Shown piece by piece: positions 53,075 to 62,102 of a stretch of 64,000 nt of DNA. Numbering within the stretch: position 1 is the first letter of the stretch; every line of letters starts with the position of its first letter. The translations under genes were made by a program, and so were the position numbers. The notes beneath the pieces were generated by a model. The model saw only the letters and a list, made by a program, of their open reading frames with translations. It had not been told where the DNA came from and made no database searches. Source of the DNA: CAMTUH01 sp947084935 (GTDB lineage Bacteria > Pseudomonadota > Gammaproteobacteria > Coxiellales > Coxiellaceae); assembly GCA_947084935.1 (NCBI GenBank), contig CAMTUH010000003.1, positions 62,001 through 126,000 on the forward strand, written 5' to 3'.

Positions 53075-53080
53075 TAGAAT
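53075..53080 (+). promoter_or_regulatory. Likely -10 box of the PBP1A gene
   Basis: TAGAAT lies six bases before the ATG at 53087 with no ribosome-binding site. The expected -35 position (53052-53057, TGTAGA) matches only 3 of 6, so the promoter is weaker evidence than for prlC. A leaderless mRNA is possible. Confidence 0.4.
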
Positions 53081-53086
53081 CGCGAC

Positions 53087-55486
53087 ATGAATAAACTCCG
53101 CCGCTGGGCCTCGCACGTTCTGTGGGCTTCTTTCAGTCTTCTTTTTACCGTTGTCCTCGTTGTGGCGGTGATTTATCTTTACATGGAGTTGCAATTGCCG
53201 GACGTGGAAACTCTGCGCGACGTGCATTTGCAAGTGCCTTTACGGGTCTACACGGTAGACGGCAAATTGATGGCCCAATACGGGACGAAACGGCGTATTC
53301 CGGTCAAGCTCGAGGAAGTTCCTAAACCCTTAATTAATGCGGTGTTGGCTACCGAAGACGCTCGATTTTACGAACACCCGGGGGTTGATTTAATCAGTAT
53401 TGCTCGAGCGGCTAAGGTTGTGGTATTGAGCGGGAAGCGCTCACAAGGAGCAAGTACGATTACCATGCAAGTGGCGCGTAATTTCTTTTTATCTCGAAAA
53501 AAAACCTACGCGCGGAAGATTAATGAAATCTTACTTGCATTAAAAATCGACCGTGATCTCAGTAAAGATAAAATTCTTGAATTGTATTTAAATAAAATTT
53601 ATTTCGGCAATCGGGCGTATGGTGTAGCAGCTGCTGCCGAAGTTTATTACGGTAAAACGCTCGATCAATTAACGTTACCCGAAATGGCGATGATTGCGGG
53701 TTTGCCGCAAGCGCCATCTCGCAATAATCCGATCGATAATCCCGACGGCGCCATTAAGCGCCGTAACCACGTTTTGAGTCGTATGTATGATTTAAAATTC
53801 ATAACAAAAGCGGACTACGAGCAAGCAATACAAGCGCCGACTACGGCCACTTATCACGTGGCGAAAATTCAAATTCAAGCGCCGTACGTAGCAGAAATGG
53901 TTCGCGAGGCCATGGTCGATGAATACGGTGATGCGGCTTACGATAAAGGGTTGGTCGTTTACACTACCCTTTTGACGCCTTTACAAAAAGACGCGAATCA
54001 ATCGCTGCGCGACGGATTGATCGCGTACGACAAACGCCACGGTTATCGAAAATCCACGGAGAATCTCGGCGTTTTTGACGATAAAACGTGGATGCTCGCC
54101 TTGCAAAAAATCCCCGTGATGGATCGCATTTATCCCGCTGCCGTCGAATCGGTCGACACGCAAAGTGTTCGAGTATTCATGGCCGATGGCGCCCGCATCA
54201 CTGTGCCGTGGTCGGGATTGTCGTGGGCACGACCTGAAATTGGTGATGGATTTCTGGGGGCGCCACCGCAAGCCGCGAGCGAAATTGTTAAGCCCGGCGA
54301 TGTGATTAGTGTGACTCAAGATAAAAATAATGAATGGCGATTATCGCAAATTCCACAAGTACAAGGAGCGATCGTCGTATTAAATCCGCAAAACGGCGCT
54401 GTTCTCGCACTCACGGGCGGGTTTGATTACGAACGCAGTAATTTTAATCGAGCCATTCAAGCCGAGCGTCAGCCGGGCTCTAACTTCAAACCGTTTATTT
54501 ATTCTGCCGCGTTAAATAAAGGTTTTACGCTGGCCAGCATCATTAATGATGCGCCGGTGGTGATGAGTGACACGGGTGAAAACGCGCTGTGGCGGCCAAT
54601 GAACGACACCAAGAAATTTTACGGCCCTACTCCCCTTCGCATCGGAATAATTAAGTCGCGGAATTTAGTTTCCATTCGCGTATTGCAAGCCATCGGAATT
54701 CACTACGCGCTGGATTACATAAAACGATTTGGTTTCGATCCGAATACTTTGCCACATTCTTTGTCTTTAGCATTGGGCAGTGGCAGCGTGACGCCGATGC
54801 AAATTGCGAACGGTTATACGGTTTTTGCGAATGGGGGCTCGCGAGTGAACCCTTATTTTATCCAGCGCATTGAAGATCAGCATCGTCAGGTTTTATTTGA
54901 AGCAAAACCGCTGACCGCGTGTTCCGTGTGCATTACCAATCCGTCGCCACCCGTTGAGGAGCTTCCGACGCCGATGGCGCCGCAAGTCATTACGCCCCAA
55001 AACGCTTATTTAATCACACAAGTGTTGCGTGACGTGATTCGCAAAGGAACGGGTCAAGCGGCTTTGGAATTGCGCCGCAACGATTTAGCGGGAAAAACCG
55101 GAACCACCAACGATCAGGTAGACGCGTGGTTTTCAGGATTTAACAACAATTTGGAAGCAACGGTTTGGGTTGGGTTTGATAATTTAAAATCGTTAAACGA
55201 ATACGGCGGTCAAGCGGCCCTGCCGATTTGGATGCAGTTTATGAAAGAGGCGCTTGCGGGAAAACCCGAAGCCACGATGCCAGAACCACCCGGGATGGTG
55301 ATGGTGCGCATCGATCCAAAGACGGGTCTTTTGGCGAAACCCAATCAAACCGACGCACAGTTTGAAATTTTTGAAAAATCAAAAGCTCCCCAGCAGTTTT
55401 CCCCACACAGCGGTTATTCCAATGAAGGAACCGGCTCGTCGAGTGACTCTGGTGGTCCAGACTCCACTGCGGCGCAGATATTTTAA
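53087..55486 (+). CDS. mrcA: Penicillin-binding protein 1A, bifunctional transglycosylase/transpeptidase
   Basis: The 799-residue product has one N-terminal membrane helix (about residues 8-30). The transglycosylase domain has ATEDARFYEHPGVD and GASTITMQVARNF. An OB-like insertion follows near residue 330. The transpeptidase has SNFK (QPGSNFKPFIY), SRN (IKSRNLVSIR) and KTGTT (GKTGTTNDQVD). It polymerises and crosslinks peptidoglycan in the periplasm. The C-terminal tail is Ser/Gly/Pro-rich. It is divergent from the pil cluster, as in many relatives. Confidence 0.96.
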   Translation: MNKLRRWASHVLWASFSLLFTVVLVVAVIYLYMELQLPDVETLRDVHLQVPLRVYTVDGKLMAQYGTKRRIPVKLEEVPKPLINAVLATEDARFYEHPGVDLISIARAAKVVVLSGKRSQGASTITMQVARNFFLSRKKTYARKINEILLALKIDRDLSKDKILELYLNKIYFGNRAYGVAAAAEVYYGKTLDQLTLPEMAMIAGLPQAPSRNNPIDNPDGAIKRRNHVLSRMYDLKFITKADYEQAIQAPTTATYHVAKIQIQAPYVAEMVREAMVDEYGDAAYDKGLVVYTTLLTPLQKDANQSLRDGLIAYDKRHGYRKSTENLGVFDDKTWMLALQKIPVMDRIYPAAVESVDTQSVRVFMADGARITVPWSGLSWARPEIGDGFLGAPPQAASEIVKPGDVISVTQDKNNEWRLSQIPQVQGAIVVLNPQNGAVLALTGGFDYERSNFNRAIQAERQPGSNFKPFIYSAALNKGFTLASIINDAPVVMSDTGENALWRPMNDTKKFYGPTPLRIGIIKSRNLVSIRVLQAIGIHYALDYIKRFGFDPNTLPHSLSLALGSGSVTPMQIANGYTVFANGGSRVNPYFIQRIEDQHRQVLFEAKPLTACSVCITNPSPPVEELPTPMAPQVITPQNAYLITQVLRDVIRKGTGQAALELRRNDLAGKTGTTNDQVDAWFSGFNNNLEATVWVGFDNLKSLNEYGGQAALPIWMQFMKEALAGKPEATMPEPPGMVMVRIDPKTGLLAKPNQTDAQFEIFEKSKAPQQFSPHSGYSNEGTGSSSDSGGPDSTAAQIF

Positions 55487-55492
55487 TTTTTC

Positions 55493-55590
55493 CCGTCATT
55501 CCGGCCTTGGATGGCCGGAATCTAGGCTCCAGGGAAGGGAATTGGCATCCTTGCGCTTGGATCCCGCCCAATCCCTGGGCGGGATGACGG
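55493..55590. repeat. Dispersed palindromic repeat family C, double hairpin
   Basis: The outer arms begin CCGTCATTCC and end GGGATGACGG. Inside are two perfect hairpins: ATTCCGGCC with GGCCGGAAT around TTGGAT, and ATCCCGCCCA with TGGGCGGGAT around ATCCC. It lies between the convergent mrcA and hemL stops and probably stops transcription from both sides. A half copy occurs at 6333. Confidence 0.85.
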
Positions 55591-55603
55591 AATAACAGAG
55601 TTT

Positions 55604-56911
55604 TTAACGCCCGACTAAAACGTCTTCAACGGCATCGAGTGTTCGTGCTATTTCATTAGGCCCGTGCGCGACGGAAATAAATCCGGATTCAAAAGCCGAC
55701 GGCGCCAAATAAATTCCGCGATCCATCATCGCGTGAAAGAATTGAGTAAATTGTTGTGTATTACACGCCATGACGTGTGAATAATTCGTGACGTGTTCTT
55801 CGTTTGTAAAAAATAATCCAAATATGCCGCAGGCCTGATTAACCACCAGTGGGATTTTTGCTGCGCGTGCGCGATCGATAATCCCGCGAGTAAGCTGATG
55901 TGTTTTTTCGGAGAGATCGTCATAAAAATGAGGCGATTCGCATTCTTTAAGTGTGGCGAGACCCGCCGCCATTGCAACGGGATTTCCCGACAACGTTCCG
56001 GCTTGATAAACAGGACCTTCCGGAGCCAGCGCGTCCATAATTTCTTTGCGCCCACCGAAAGCGCCCACCGGCATTCCTCCCCCGATGACTTTTCCCAGCG
56101 CCGTGATGTCGGGTTGAATTCCATATAATTTTTGTGCGCCACCCAATCCCACGCGAAAACCGGTAATCACTTCATCAAAAATCAAAAGACTGCCGTAGTG
56201 ATCGCACAATTCCCGAAGGGAATTCAAAAATCCCGGTAACGGGGGAATCAGATTCATGTTAGCGGCAATCGGCTCCACGATTACGGCCGCAATATCGTTG
56301 TTACTCAATTCAAATAAAGCAGTGATGGAGTCGATGTCGTTAAATGCCGCAGTTAACGTATCCGCCGCCGCGCCTTTTGGAACTCCCGGGGAGCTTGGCG
56401 TTCCAAACGTTAACGCACCCGAGCCCGCATTTACCAGCAAGCTGTCGGTGTGACCGTGGTAACACCCTTCAAATTTTACGATTTTCGAACGTTCCGTTAC
56501 GCCACGCGCCAGTCGAATCGCAGACATGGTTGCTTCTGTGCCGGAATTAACAAACCGAATTTTTTCAATGGAAGGCATGTGCTGACAAATTTTTTCGGCA
56601 ATCTTTACTTCGTTTTCGCACGGCGCTCCAAAACTTAAACCCTTCGCCGCGGCTAATTCTACGGCGCGGAGCACTTTGGGGTGTGCATGACCCAATATCA
56701 TGGGTCCCCACGAACCGACATAGTCGATGTAACGGTTGCCGTCGACATCAACAATAAAAGGGCCTGTCGCTGATTGTATAAACCGCGGAACGCCGCCGAC
56801 GGCTCGGAATGCGCGAACTGGCGAATTCACGCCCCCTGGAATATAATGTTGGGCTTGATTGAATAATCGAGTTGAATTAGACAGTTGGGTGGCGTCGCGA
56901 ACGACGGTCAT
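55604..56911 (-). CDS. hemL: Glutamate-1-semialdehyde 2,1-aminomutase
   Basis: ATG 56911 has AGGAG six bases upstream and gives 435 residues; the frame from 56950 is longer but runs into the rubredoxin gene. Motifs are PGGVNSPVRAF, LIFDEVITGFRVG and LGKVIGGGMPVGAFGG with the PLP Lys. It converts glutamate 1-semialdehyde to 5-aminolevulinate for heme. Its start is 28 bases from the divergent rubredoxin start. Confidence 0.97.
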   Translation of the reverse strand: MTVVRDATQLSNSTRLFNQAQHYIPGGVNSPVRAFRAVGGVPRFIQSATGPFIVDVDGNRYIDYVGSWGPMILGHAHPKVLRAVELAAAKGLSFGAPCENEVKIAEKICQHMPSIEKIRFVNSGTEATMSAIRLARGVTERSKIVKFEGCYHGHTDSLLVNAGSGALTFGTPSSPGVPKGAAADTLTAAFNDIDSITALFELSNNDIAAVIVEPIAANMNLIPPLPGFLNSLRELCDHYGSLLIFDEVITGFRVGLGGAQKLYGIQPDITALGKVIGGGMPVGAFGGRKEIMDALAPEGPVYQAGTLSGNPVAMAAGLATLKECESPHFYDDLSEKTHQLTRGIIDRARAAKIPLVVNQACGIFGLFFTNEEHVTNYSHVMACNTQQFTQFFHAMMDRGIYLAPSAFESGFISVAHGPNEIARTLDAVEDVLVGR

Positions 56912-56939
56912 AGTTGCTCCTGAAAAAAAGTACTCTATT

Positions 56940-57113
56940 ATGCCATACAAAAAATACCTGTGTCTTCTCTGCGGGTTTGTTTACGATGAAGAGAAGGGCT
57001 GGCCCGATGATGGCATCGAACCCGGCACACGATGGGAGGACGTCCCCGAGGATTGGCTCTGCCCCGACTGCGGCGCGACCAAGTCTGATTTTGAGATGAT
57101 TGAATTAACCTAA
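56940..57113 (+). CDS. Rubredoxin
   Basis: The 57-residue product carries the two iron-binding pairs CLLCGFVYDEEKG and CPDCGATKSDFE, both Cys-x-x-Cys-Gly. ATG 56940 begins the conserved KKYLCLLCG; the longer frame from 56859 lies inside hemL antisense. It is a small electron carrier; in gammaproteobacteria it often serves alkane, oxidative stress or heme-related enzymes, and the partner here is not shown. No strong ribosome-binding site is visible. Confidence 0.93.
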   Translation: MPYKKYLCLLCGFVYDEEKGWPDDGIEPGTRWEDVPEDWLCPDCGATKSDFEMIELT

Positions 57114-57127
57114 TCGAAGCCGAACAA

Positions 57128-57535
57128 TTATTCCGTGGAAAACGAAGATCCGCAGCCGCAGGTCGTCTTTGCATTTGGATTGCGAATGACGAATTGTGCA
57201 CCGTTGACGTCTTCGCGGTAGTCAATTTCAGCGCCTTGCAAATATTGCAGGCTCATGGGATCGACCAGCAACTTCACAAACTGGGACGAGCCGCTTTCAC
57301 CACCCTCGTCGCCCTCTTTTACCAACGCTTTTTCAACGATGAGATCGTCGGAATTGATATTGGTGTCGAACGTAAATCCGTACTGAAAGCCCGAGCAACC
57401 GCCGCCCGTGATGAAGACACGCAAGTTCAGCGAGGGGTTACCCTCTTCGTCGATTAGTCCCTTTACCTTGCGAGCCGCCGTCTCGGTGAAGACCAGGCGT
57501 GATTGGGGGATAGGATGGGATTGGGTTGTTGTCAT
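57128..57535 (-). CDS. erpA: Iron-sulfur cluster insertion protein ErpA
   Basis: The 135-residue A-type carrier has the three Cys of the family, GGGCSGFQYGF and CGCGSSF at the C-terminus, and MSLQYLQGAEIDY typical of ErpA. It passes Fe-S clusters to apoproteins such as IspG/IspH. The N-terminus is about 20 residues longer than E. coli ErpA. It is convergent with rubredoxin. Confidence 0.94.
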   Translation of the reverse strand: MTTTQSHPIPQSRLVFTETAARKVKGLIDEEGNPSLNLRVFITGGGCSGFQYGFTFDTNINSDDLIVEKALVKEGDEGGESGSSQFVKLLVDPMSLQYLQGAEIDYREDVNGAQFVIRNPNAKTTCGCGSSFSTE

Positions 57536-57589
57536 GGGGTAGATTATCTAATTGTTAGACAGTTGAGTCAAATGGTGAAGATGTGCCAC

Positions 57590-57710
57590 CTAAGTTCTGT
57601 GGCATTCGTTCGGGGACGTACATCCTGTACTCGGCGCTTCTTACCCCCTGCTTTCGCAGGGGCGGCGCCTTTGTGGTCGCGACGCCCCTCACGAATACCC
57701 CAGAACTTAG
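57590..57710. repeat. Inverted-repeat element family D, about 121 bp
   Basis: The left end CTAAGTTCTGTGGCATTCGT matches the reverse complement of the right end with two mismatches in 20. An inner hairpin-rich part has CCCCTGCTTTCGCAGGGG. A family A-like fragment (TAGCCTTGATG, then GGAATCAAGG) abuts it at 57710-57740. It lies between erpA and hemJ, resembles a small non-autonomous element and has no coding capacity. Confidence 0.75.
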
Positions 57711-57784
57711 TAGCCTTGATGCAGCGAAGCGGAATCAAGGAGGGTTTGATACAATGCCAATATCTTTTATTTTTAAGGTGATCC

Positions 57785-58204
57785 ATGCCCTGGATTTTAG
57801 CCGTTCACATTATTTTTATGGTGGCGTGGTTTGCCGGCCTGTTTTATTTGCCGCGTTTATTCGTGTATCACGCGCAAGCGGCGGACCCTATCGGCATCCA
57901 TCGCTTCAAAATCATGGAAAAAAAATTATTTTATTTCATCATGACTCCGGCGGCGGTATTGACGATTATTTTTGGTTTGTGGTTGCTGGAATTAAATTTC
58001 AAAGGTTATTTACACGCAGGATGGATGCAATTAAAGCTGGTTTTCGTTTTATTGCTGATGGGTTATCACGTTTATTGCGGAAAATTGGTGCGTGATTTCA
58101 AACACGACTGTAATCGTTTTTCACCGAAATTTTTTCGTTGGTTTAACGAAATTCCTACGATTTTATTAATTTTAATTATTATTATGGTAGTCGTAAAACC
58201 TTAA
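57785..58204 (+). CDS. hemJ: Protoporphyrinogen oxidase HemJ
   Basis: The 139-residue membrane protein has four or five helices. The first holds HIIFMVAWFAGLFYLPRLFVYH with the conserved His and Arg of HemJ, and FFRWFNEIPT near the end is typical. It oxidises protoporphyrinogen IX, the next-to-last heme step. AAGGTG precedes the ATG. hemL lies less than 1 kb away on the other strand, so heme genes cluster loosely here. Confidence 0.93.
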   Translation: MPWILAVHIIFMVAWFAGLFYLPRLFVYHAQAADPIGIHRFKIMEKKLFYFIMTPAAVLTIIFGLWLLELNFKGYLHAGWMQLKLVFVLLLMGYHVYCGKLVRDFKHDCNRFSPKFFRWFNEIPTILLILIIIMVVVKP

Positions 58205-58210
58205 CTGCTT

Positions 58211-58238
58211 GATCTTCATTTCATTCAGCCCAACCTAC
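58211..58238. repeat. Right end of repeat family B at the rsmJ stop
   Basis: The stretch matches the right arm of the copy at 14419-14487: CTTCATTTCATTCAGCCCAACCTAC is shared apart from the first bases. On the minus strand it supplies the last codons (for Ser-Arg-Leu-Gly) and TGA stop of rsmJ. Confidence 0.75.
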
Positions 58239-58992
58239 TGGAATGCGGGAAATACACATCAAACCGACTGCTCTTGCCCTCGAATGCTAAATCGGGTTCG
58301 GGACCTGAAATCTTTTCGGCGTGGTGTGGTCTTTTGACGACGACGCGGTCTTTTGTTTTTTCAATGGCAAGCGCCAAGATCTCGGGAGCGTCTTCATCAG
58401 AACCTACAATTTTCCGCAATATTCGCATTTCTTTTTTTACTAGAGCTGTTTTTGTTCGAGCGGGGTACATGGGATCAAAATAAATGATATCGGGGTATAC
58501 AGCCAAATTATTTAAATACGATTGTGCGTCGTCGACGATTAATCTCAATTTTATTTCTTCAAACCATTTCGCTTCTTTAGCGCGCGTTAATCCGTCGCTC
58601 AACAGTGCGGCGACAACCGGATTTCGCTCGATCATCATGACGTCGCAACCCAGCGTTGCCAAAATAAACGCGTCGCGCCCCAGTCCTGCGCTCAGATCAA
58701 TTAACCGGGGGTGCGGATTTTTTTTCAAACCCACGGCGCGTGCGATGAGTTGTCCACGTCCTCCACCAAACAAGCGTCGGTGCGCCAGCGCTCCTCCAAG
58801 AAAATCCGTGTAAATGGGCCCCGGTGCTTTTGGGCCCGTTGAGTGCAGTTCAAGGCGTGCCTCGGTGAGCACGAGTAATGCCGGATGATCGGTATCGTCG
58901 ATGCTTACGATCGATAATTTTAATTGTTGCGCGAGCGATTCAGCTTGGGATTTAAGCGATTCTACGGTGTAAGTAACGGCGACTTTCTGCAA
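58225..58992 (-). CDS. rsmJ: 16S rRNA (guanine1516-N2)-methyltransferase RsmJ
   Basis: I use TTG 58992, which has TAAGG eight bases upstream and gives 255 residues, close to E. coli RsmJ (250); the open frame to 59079 would overlap gshB. The SAM motif is LIDLSAGLGRDAFILATLGC and the catalytic region IIYFDPMYPARTK. RVVVKRPHHAE is also typical. Its last residues come from repeat B. It is the final gene of the gshA-gshB-rsmJ transcript. Confidence 0.93.
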   Translation of the reverse strand: MQKVAVTYTVESLKSQAESLAQQLKLSIVSIDDTDHPALLVLTEARLELHSTGPKAPGPIYTDFLGGALAHRRLFGGGRGQLIARAVGLKKNPHPRLIDLSAGLGRDAFILATLGCDVMMIERNPVVAALLSDGLTRAKEAKWFEEIKLRLIVDDAQSYLNNLAVYPDIIYFDPMYPARTKTALVKKEMRILRKIVGSDEDAPEILALAIEKTKDRVVVKRPHHAEKISGPEPDLAFEGKSSRFDVYFPHSSRLG

Positions 58993-59002
58993 GGTTAATG
59001 CC

Positions 59003-59947
59003 TTACTTGCTGGATTGTGCTTCGAGAAAAGAAATAAATTGTCCCGCAACGTCAATATTACGCTGTGCGTGTAATTCACGAATACCCGTAGGGCTAGTTA
59101 CGTTAATTTCCGTTAAATAATCCCCAATCACGTCGAGCCCCACAAACAAAAGGCCTTTGTCGCGAAGCGTTGGGCCGACTTGCGTGCAAATCCAGCGATC
59201 GCGATCATTTAATTCGCGGCTTTCACCTTTTGCGCCGACGGCAAGATTTCCTCGGAAATCGCCTTTCGGTGGAATTCGTGCGAGTGCGAAAGGAACGGGT
59301 TCGCCATTAATCAAAATAATTCGTTTATCACCGTTTTTAATTTCGGGAATAAATTTTTGCGCCATCGCTAATTTAGTTCCATTATCCGTCATGGTTTCAA
59401 TCACCACGGGCACGTTAGCGTCATCGGCGGTTAAATGAAAAATTGATTGTCCCGCCATAGCCCCTAATGGTTTTATCACGATTTCTTTTTGTTCGTGAAT
59501 AAATTGTTTTAATAAATCTTTATTTGAAGTCACCAGCGTTTTTGGGCAACACTGCGGAAACCAACTCGTGAATAATTTTTCATTAGCGTCGCGCAAACTA
59601 GCGGGTTTATTGACAACCCGCAAGCCGTGTTTTTCAGCGAGTTCCAATAAATAAGTCAAATAAACGTACTTCATATTAAAGGGAGGATCTTTCCGCATGA
59701 GCAAAAGATCGAGGTACGTTAACGGGTGTATTTGTCTTTCGCCGAGTTCAAACCAAGACGAAGAATCGTCTTTGACGCGGAGGGTTCGCAGGGAGCCATA
59801 AACAAGGCCGTCTCGCAACCAAATATCTGCTGGTTCTAGGTAGTAAATTTCATGGTTTCGTGCTTGCGCCGCTAACAAGATCGCAAAACTGGTATCTTTA
59901 TAAACGTGGATCGTGGCAAGGGGATCCATTAAAATACCAATTTTCAT
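59003..59947 (-). CDS. gshB: Glutathione synthetase
   Basis: The 314-residue ATP-grasp protein has MDPLATIHVYKDTSFAILLAA at the start, the glycine-rich loop PLGAMAGQSIF, and GLDVIGDYLTEINVTSPTG with metal-binding residues. It adds glycine to gamma-glutamylcysteine. It overlaps gshA by four bases (ATGA), so translation is coupled. Confidence 0.97.
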   Translation of the reverse strand: MKIGILMDPLATIHVYKDTSFAILLAAQARNHEIYYLEPADIWLRDGLVYGSLRTLRVKDDSSSWFELGERQIHPLTYLDLLLMRKDPPFNMKYVYLTYLLELAEKHGLRVVNKPASLRDANEKLFTSWFPQCCPKTLVTSNKDLLKQFIHEQKEIVIKPLGAMAGQSIFHLTADDANVPVVIETMTDNGTKLAMAQKFIPEIKNGDKRIILINGEPVPFALARIPPKGDFRGNLAVGAKGESRELNDRDRWICTQVGPTLRDKGLLFVGLDVIGDYLTEINVTSPTGIRELHAQRNIDVAGQFISFLEAQSSK

Positions 59948-61236
59948 GACAGTTTTCCTTTAAATGCCGCGAGTTCTCTCGCCGCTGCTAAAGCCGCTAA
60001 GCGTGCGATAACTCCATACACGTAAAATCGATTTGCCCAATCATTGTTTGCAGATGGTGCGTTGCACGCTGAATCAAACGCCATGGGAATGAAATTCATG
60101 CCCGGCGCATTTAAGTTTTCGTCTGGCCCGCGATTGTTGTGAACGCGGTAAAATCCGCCGATGACGTGCCGGCCGAATAAATAAACCACCGGTTCGGCGA
60201 CGGCATTTTCCTCTCCAACGGTTTCAAACGTGTAAACGCCTTCTTGTACGATGGCTTTGGTTACGGGAACGCCACCTTTCGAAGTGGACATGCGGGTGCG
60301 TTGTTTCCGATTGAGTTGCCGTAATTCATCAGAATTTTTAATGGTAATCACTGCCATGCCGTAAGTTCCCGCATCGGCTTTCACTGCTAAAAAGGGTGCT
60401 TGATCGATGTGATATTCTGTGTATTTTTGTCTCGTTTTTTGCAGAACGATTTCAGCGCGCAGAGACAAACATTCTTCGCCTTCTTTATTGAGAAAATTGA
60501 CTTCGGGACACTGATCGAAAATAGGGTTAATAACCCAAGGATCGATATTAATTAATTTTGCGAATTCGGTGGCGACGGTAGCGTATGTTTGAAAATGGCC
60601 GGATTTCAAACGCGTTGCCCACCCGAGTTCAGTCGCGGGCATGATATTTTGATTCGCGTTGCGCAGAATTTCGGGAACGCTTCCCGATAAATCATTATTT
60701 AATATGACGCAACACGGGAAAAAATTTTCGACACCAACTTGATCGCCTTTTCGCTGCAGAGGTTCGATCAGCAGGCGTCGGCCAGACGGCAGTGTGTGCT
60801 CGCGAGGGGTGGTTAACTCAGGGTCTAAAGACCCAATACGAACGTCAAAACCTGCTTTTTTTAAAATCTCCGTGAGCATGGCTAAGCTTTCGAAATAATA
60901 GGTATTTCGCGAATGACTCTCGGGGATGACGAGGAGGCGTGTGACATCGGCGCAAATCTCCGCTATAGTGGCCTGCACAGCCTGGACGTACAGCGGCAGA
61001 TAGTCGGGATTGAGGTTGTTGAATCCGGCGGGAAATAAATTAGTATCCACCGGAGCCAATTTGAATCCCGCGTTGCGCAGGTCAACGGAAGTATAAAACG
61101 GCGGGGGTGTTTCCAACCATTGTTGGCGAAACCACGCTTCAATATCCACTTGATGATCTAAGAAACGTTTTTCTAAGTCTTGAAAAGTGGCCGTCGCGTT
61201 GGTTGCGAAGTGAAGCGTTTTTTGGTTAATGAGCAT
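59944..61236 (-). CDS. gshA: Glutamate-cysteine ligase, PF08886 type
   Basis: The 430-residue product belongs to the alternative GshA family found in many proteobacteria next to gshB and unlike E. coli GshA. Motifs are LLVIPESHSRNTYYFESL, KADAGTYGMAVITIK and YRVHNNRGPDENLNAPGM. It joins glutamate and cysteine. It is the first gene of the gsh transcript and is divergent from djlA across 50 bases. Confidence 0.93.
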   Translation of the reverse strand: MLINQKTLHFATNATATFQDLEKRFLDHQVDIEAWFRQQWLETPPPFYTSVDLRNAGFKLAPVDTNLFPAGFNNLNPDYLPLYVQAVQATIAEICADVTRLLVIPESHSRNTYYFESLAMLTEILKKAGFDVRIGSLDPELTTPREHTLPSGRRLLIEPLQRKGDQVGVENFFPCCVILNNDLSGSVPEILRNANQNIMPATELGWATRLKSGHFQTYATVATEFAKLINIDPWVINPIFDQCPEVNFLNKEGEECLSLRAEIVLQKTRQKYTEYHIDQAPFLAVKADAGTYGMAVITIKNSDELRQLNRKQRTRMSTSKGGVPVTKAIVQEGVYTFETVGEENAVAEPVVYLFGRHVIGGFYRVHNNRGPDENLNAPGMNFIPMAFDSACNAPSANNDWANRFYVYGVIARLAALAAARELAAFKGKLS

Positions 61237-61286
61237 TGCGGTATTTCCCCTATCAAAACACGAGCTATCTTATCACAGTTGAGACA

Positions 61287-62087
61287 ATGAATTGGACTGG
61301 CAAAATCCTTGGGATGATTCTGGGTTTCATCGTCGGTGGGCCGGTGGGTCTTCTTGCAGGCTTGTTTATTGGCCATTTTTTTGATCAACCGGGGCTTCGC
61401 AGGCAATTCCAATCGTCGTTCAAATCGTCGCAAACGCATTCAATCCAAACCGCTTTTTTTAATACCACGTTTCAAGTGATGGGTTACATCGCAAAGTCCG
61501 ATGGTCGGGTTTCTGAAAACGAAATTCTTCAGGCGCGACACATCATGCAGCAAATGAGCTTGGATGAAAAAATGAAGCGGGAAGCCATTCGATTGTTTAC
61601 TCAGGGAAAACAACCCGGTTTTCCGATTCAAGCAGCTATTGCGAAACTCAAACAGGCCTGCACGTTCCAACCCACGTTGCTGCGTGTGTTTTTGGAAATG
61701 CAGATTCAAATGGCTTACGCGGATGGGCGATCCATCAGCGACCGAAGGCGACAATTGTTGCAGAATATTTGTCAGCAACTGGGGTTCGTGGGATTTCAGT
61801 ACAGTCAATTTGAACAGCGCTATCGAGCGGAACAAAATTACCAACGGTATCGACAGAGTCCAAGGCAAGACCCCCGTTCGCATTTGGATGAGGCATATAA
61901 AGTTTTGGGCGTTGGGACAACGGCCAGCGATTCGGAGGTTAAGAAGGCGTATCGTCGCTTGATGAGTCAGCATCACCCTGATAAATTGATGGCGAAGGGG
62001 CTGCCGCCAGAGATGATTAAAATGGCTACCCAGAAGACTCAGCAGATTAAAAATGCCTATGAGCAGATTAAAGGTGCGCGAAAATAG
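61287..62087 (+). CDS. djlA: Membrane-anchored DnaJ-like co-chaperone DjlA
   Basis: ATG 61287 gives 266 residues (E. coli DjlA has 271). A Gly-rich membrane segment lies at about 6-27 (ILGMILGFIVGGPVGLLAG), a TerB-like central domain follows with MGYIAKSDGRVSENEI and QMAYADGRSISDRRRQLL, and the C-terminal J domain has YKVLGV and the HPD motif in QHHPDKLM. It stimulates DnaK at the inner membrane and affects capsule and stress responses. Confidence 0.95.
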   Translation: MNWTGKILGMILGFIVGGPVGLLAGLFIGHFFDQPGLRRQFQSSFKSSQTHSIQTAFFNTTFQVMGYIAKSDGRVSENEILQARHIMQQMSLDEKMKREAIRLFTQGKQPGFPIQAAIAKLKQACTFQPTLLRVFLEMQIQMAYADGRSISDRRRQLLQNICQQLGFVGFQYSQFEQRYRAEQNYQRYRQSPRQDPRSHLDEAYKVLGVGTTASDSEVKKAYRRLMSQHHPDKLMAKGLPPEMIKMATQKTQQIKNAYEQIKGARK

Positions 62088-62102
62088 GGGTAATATAAGT
62101 TC

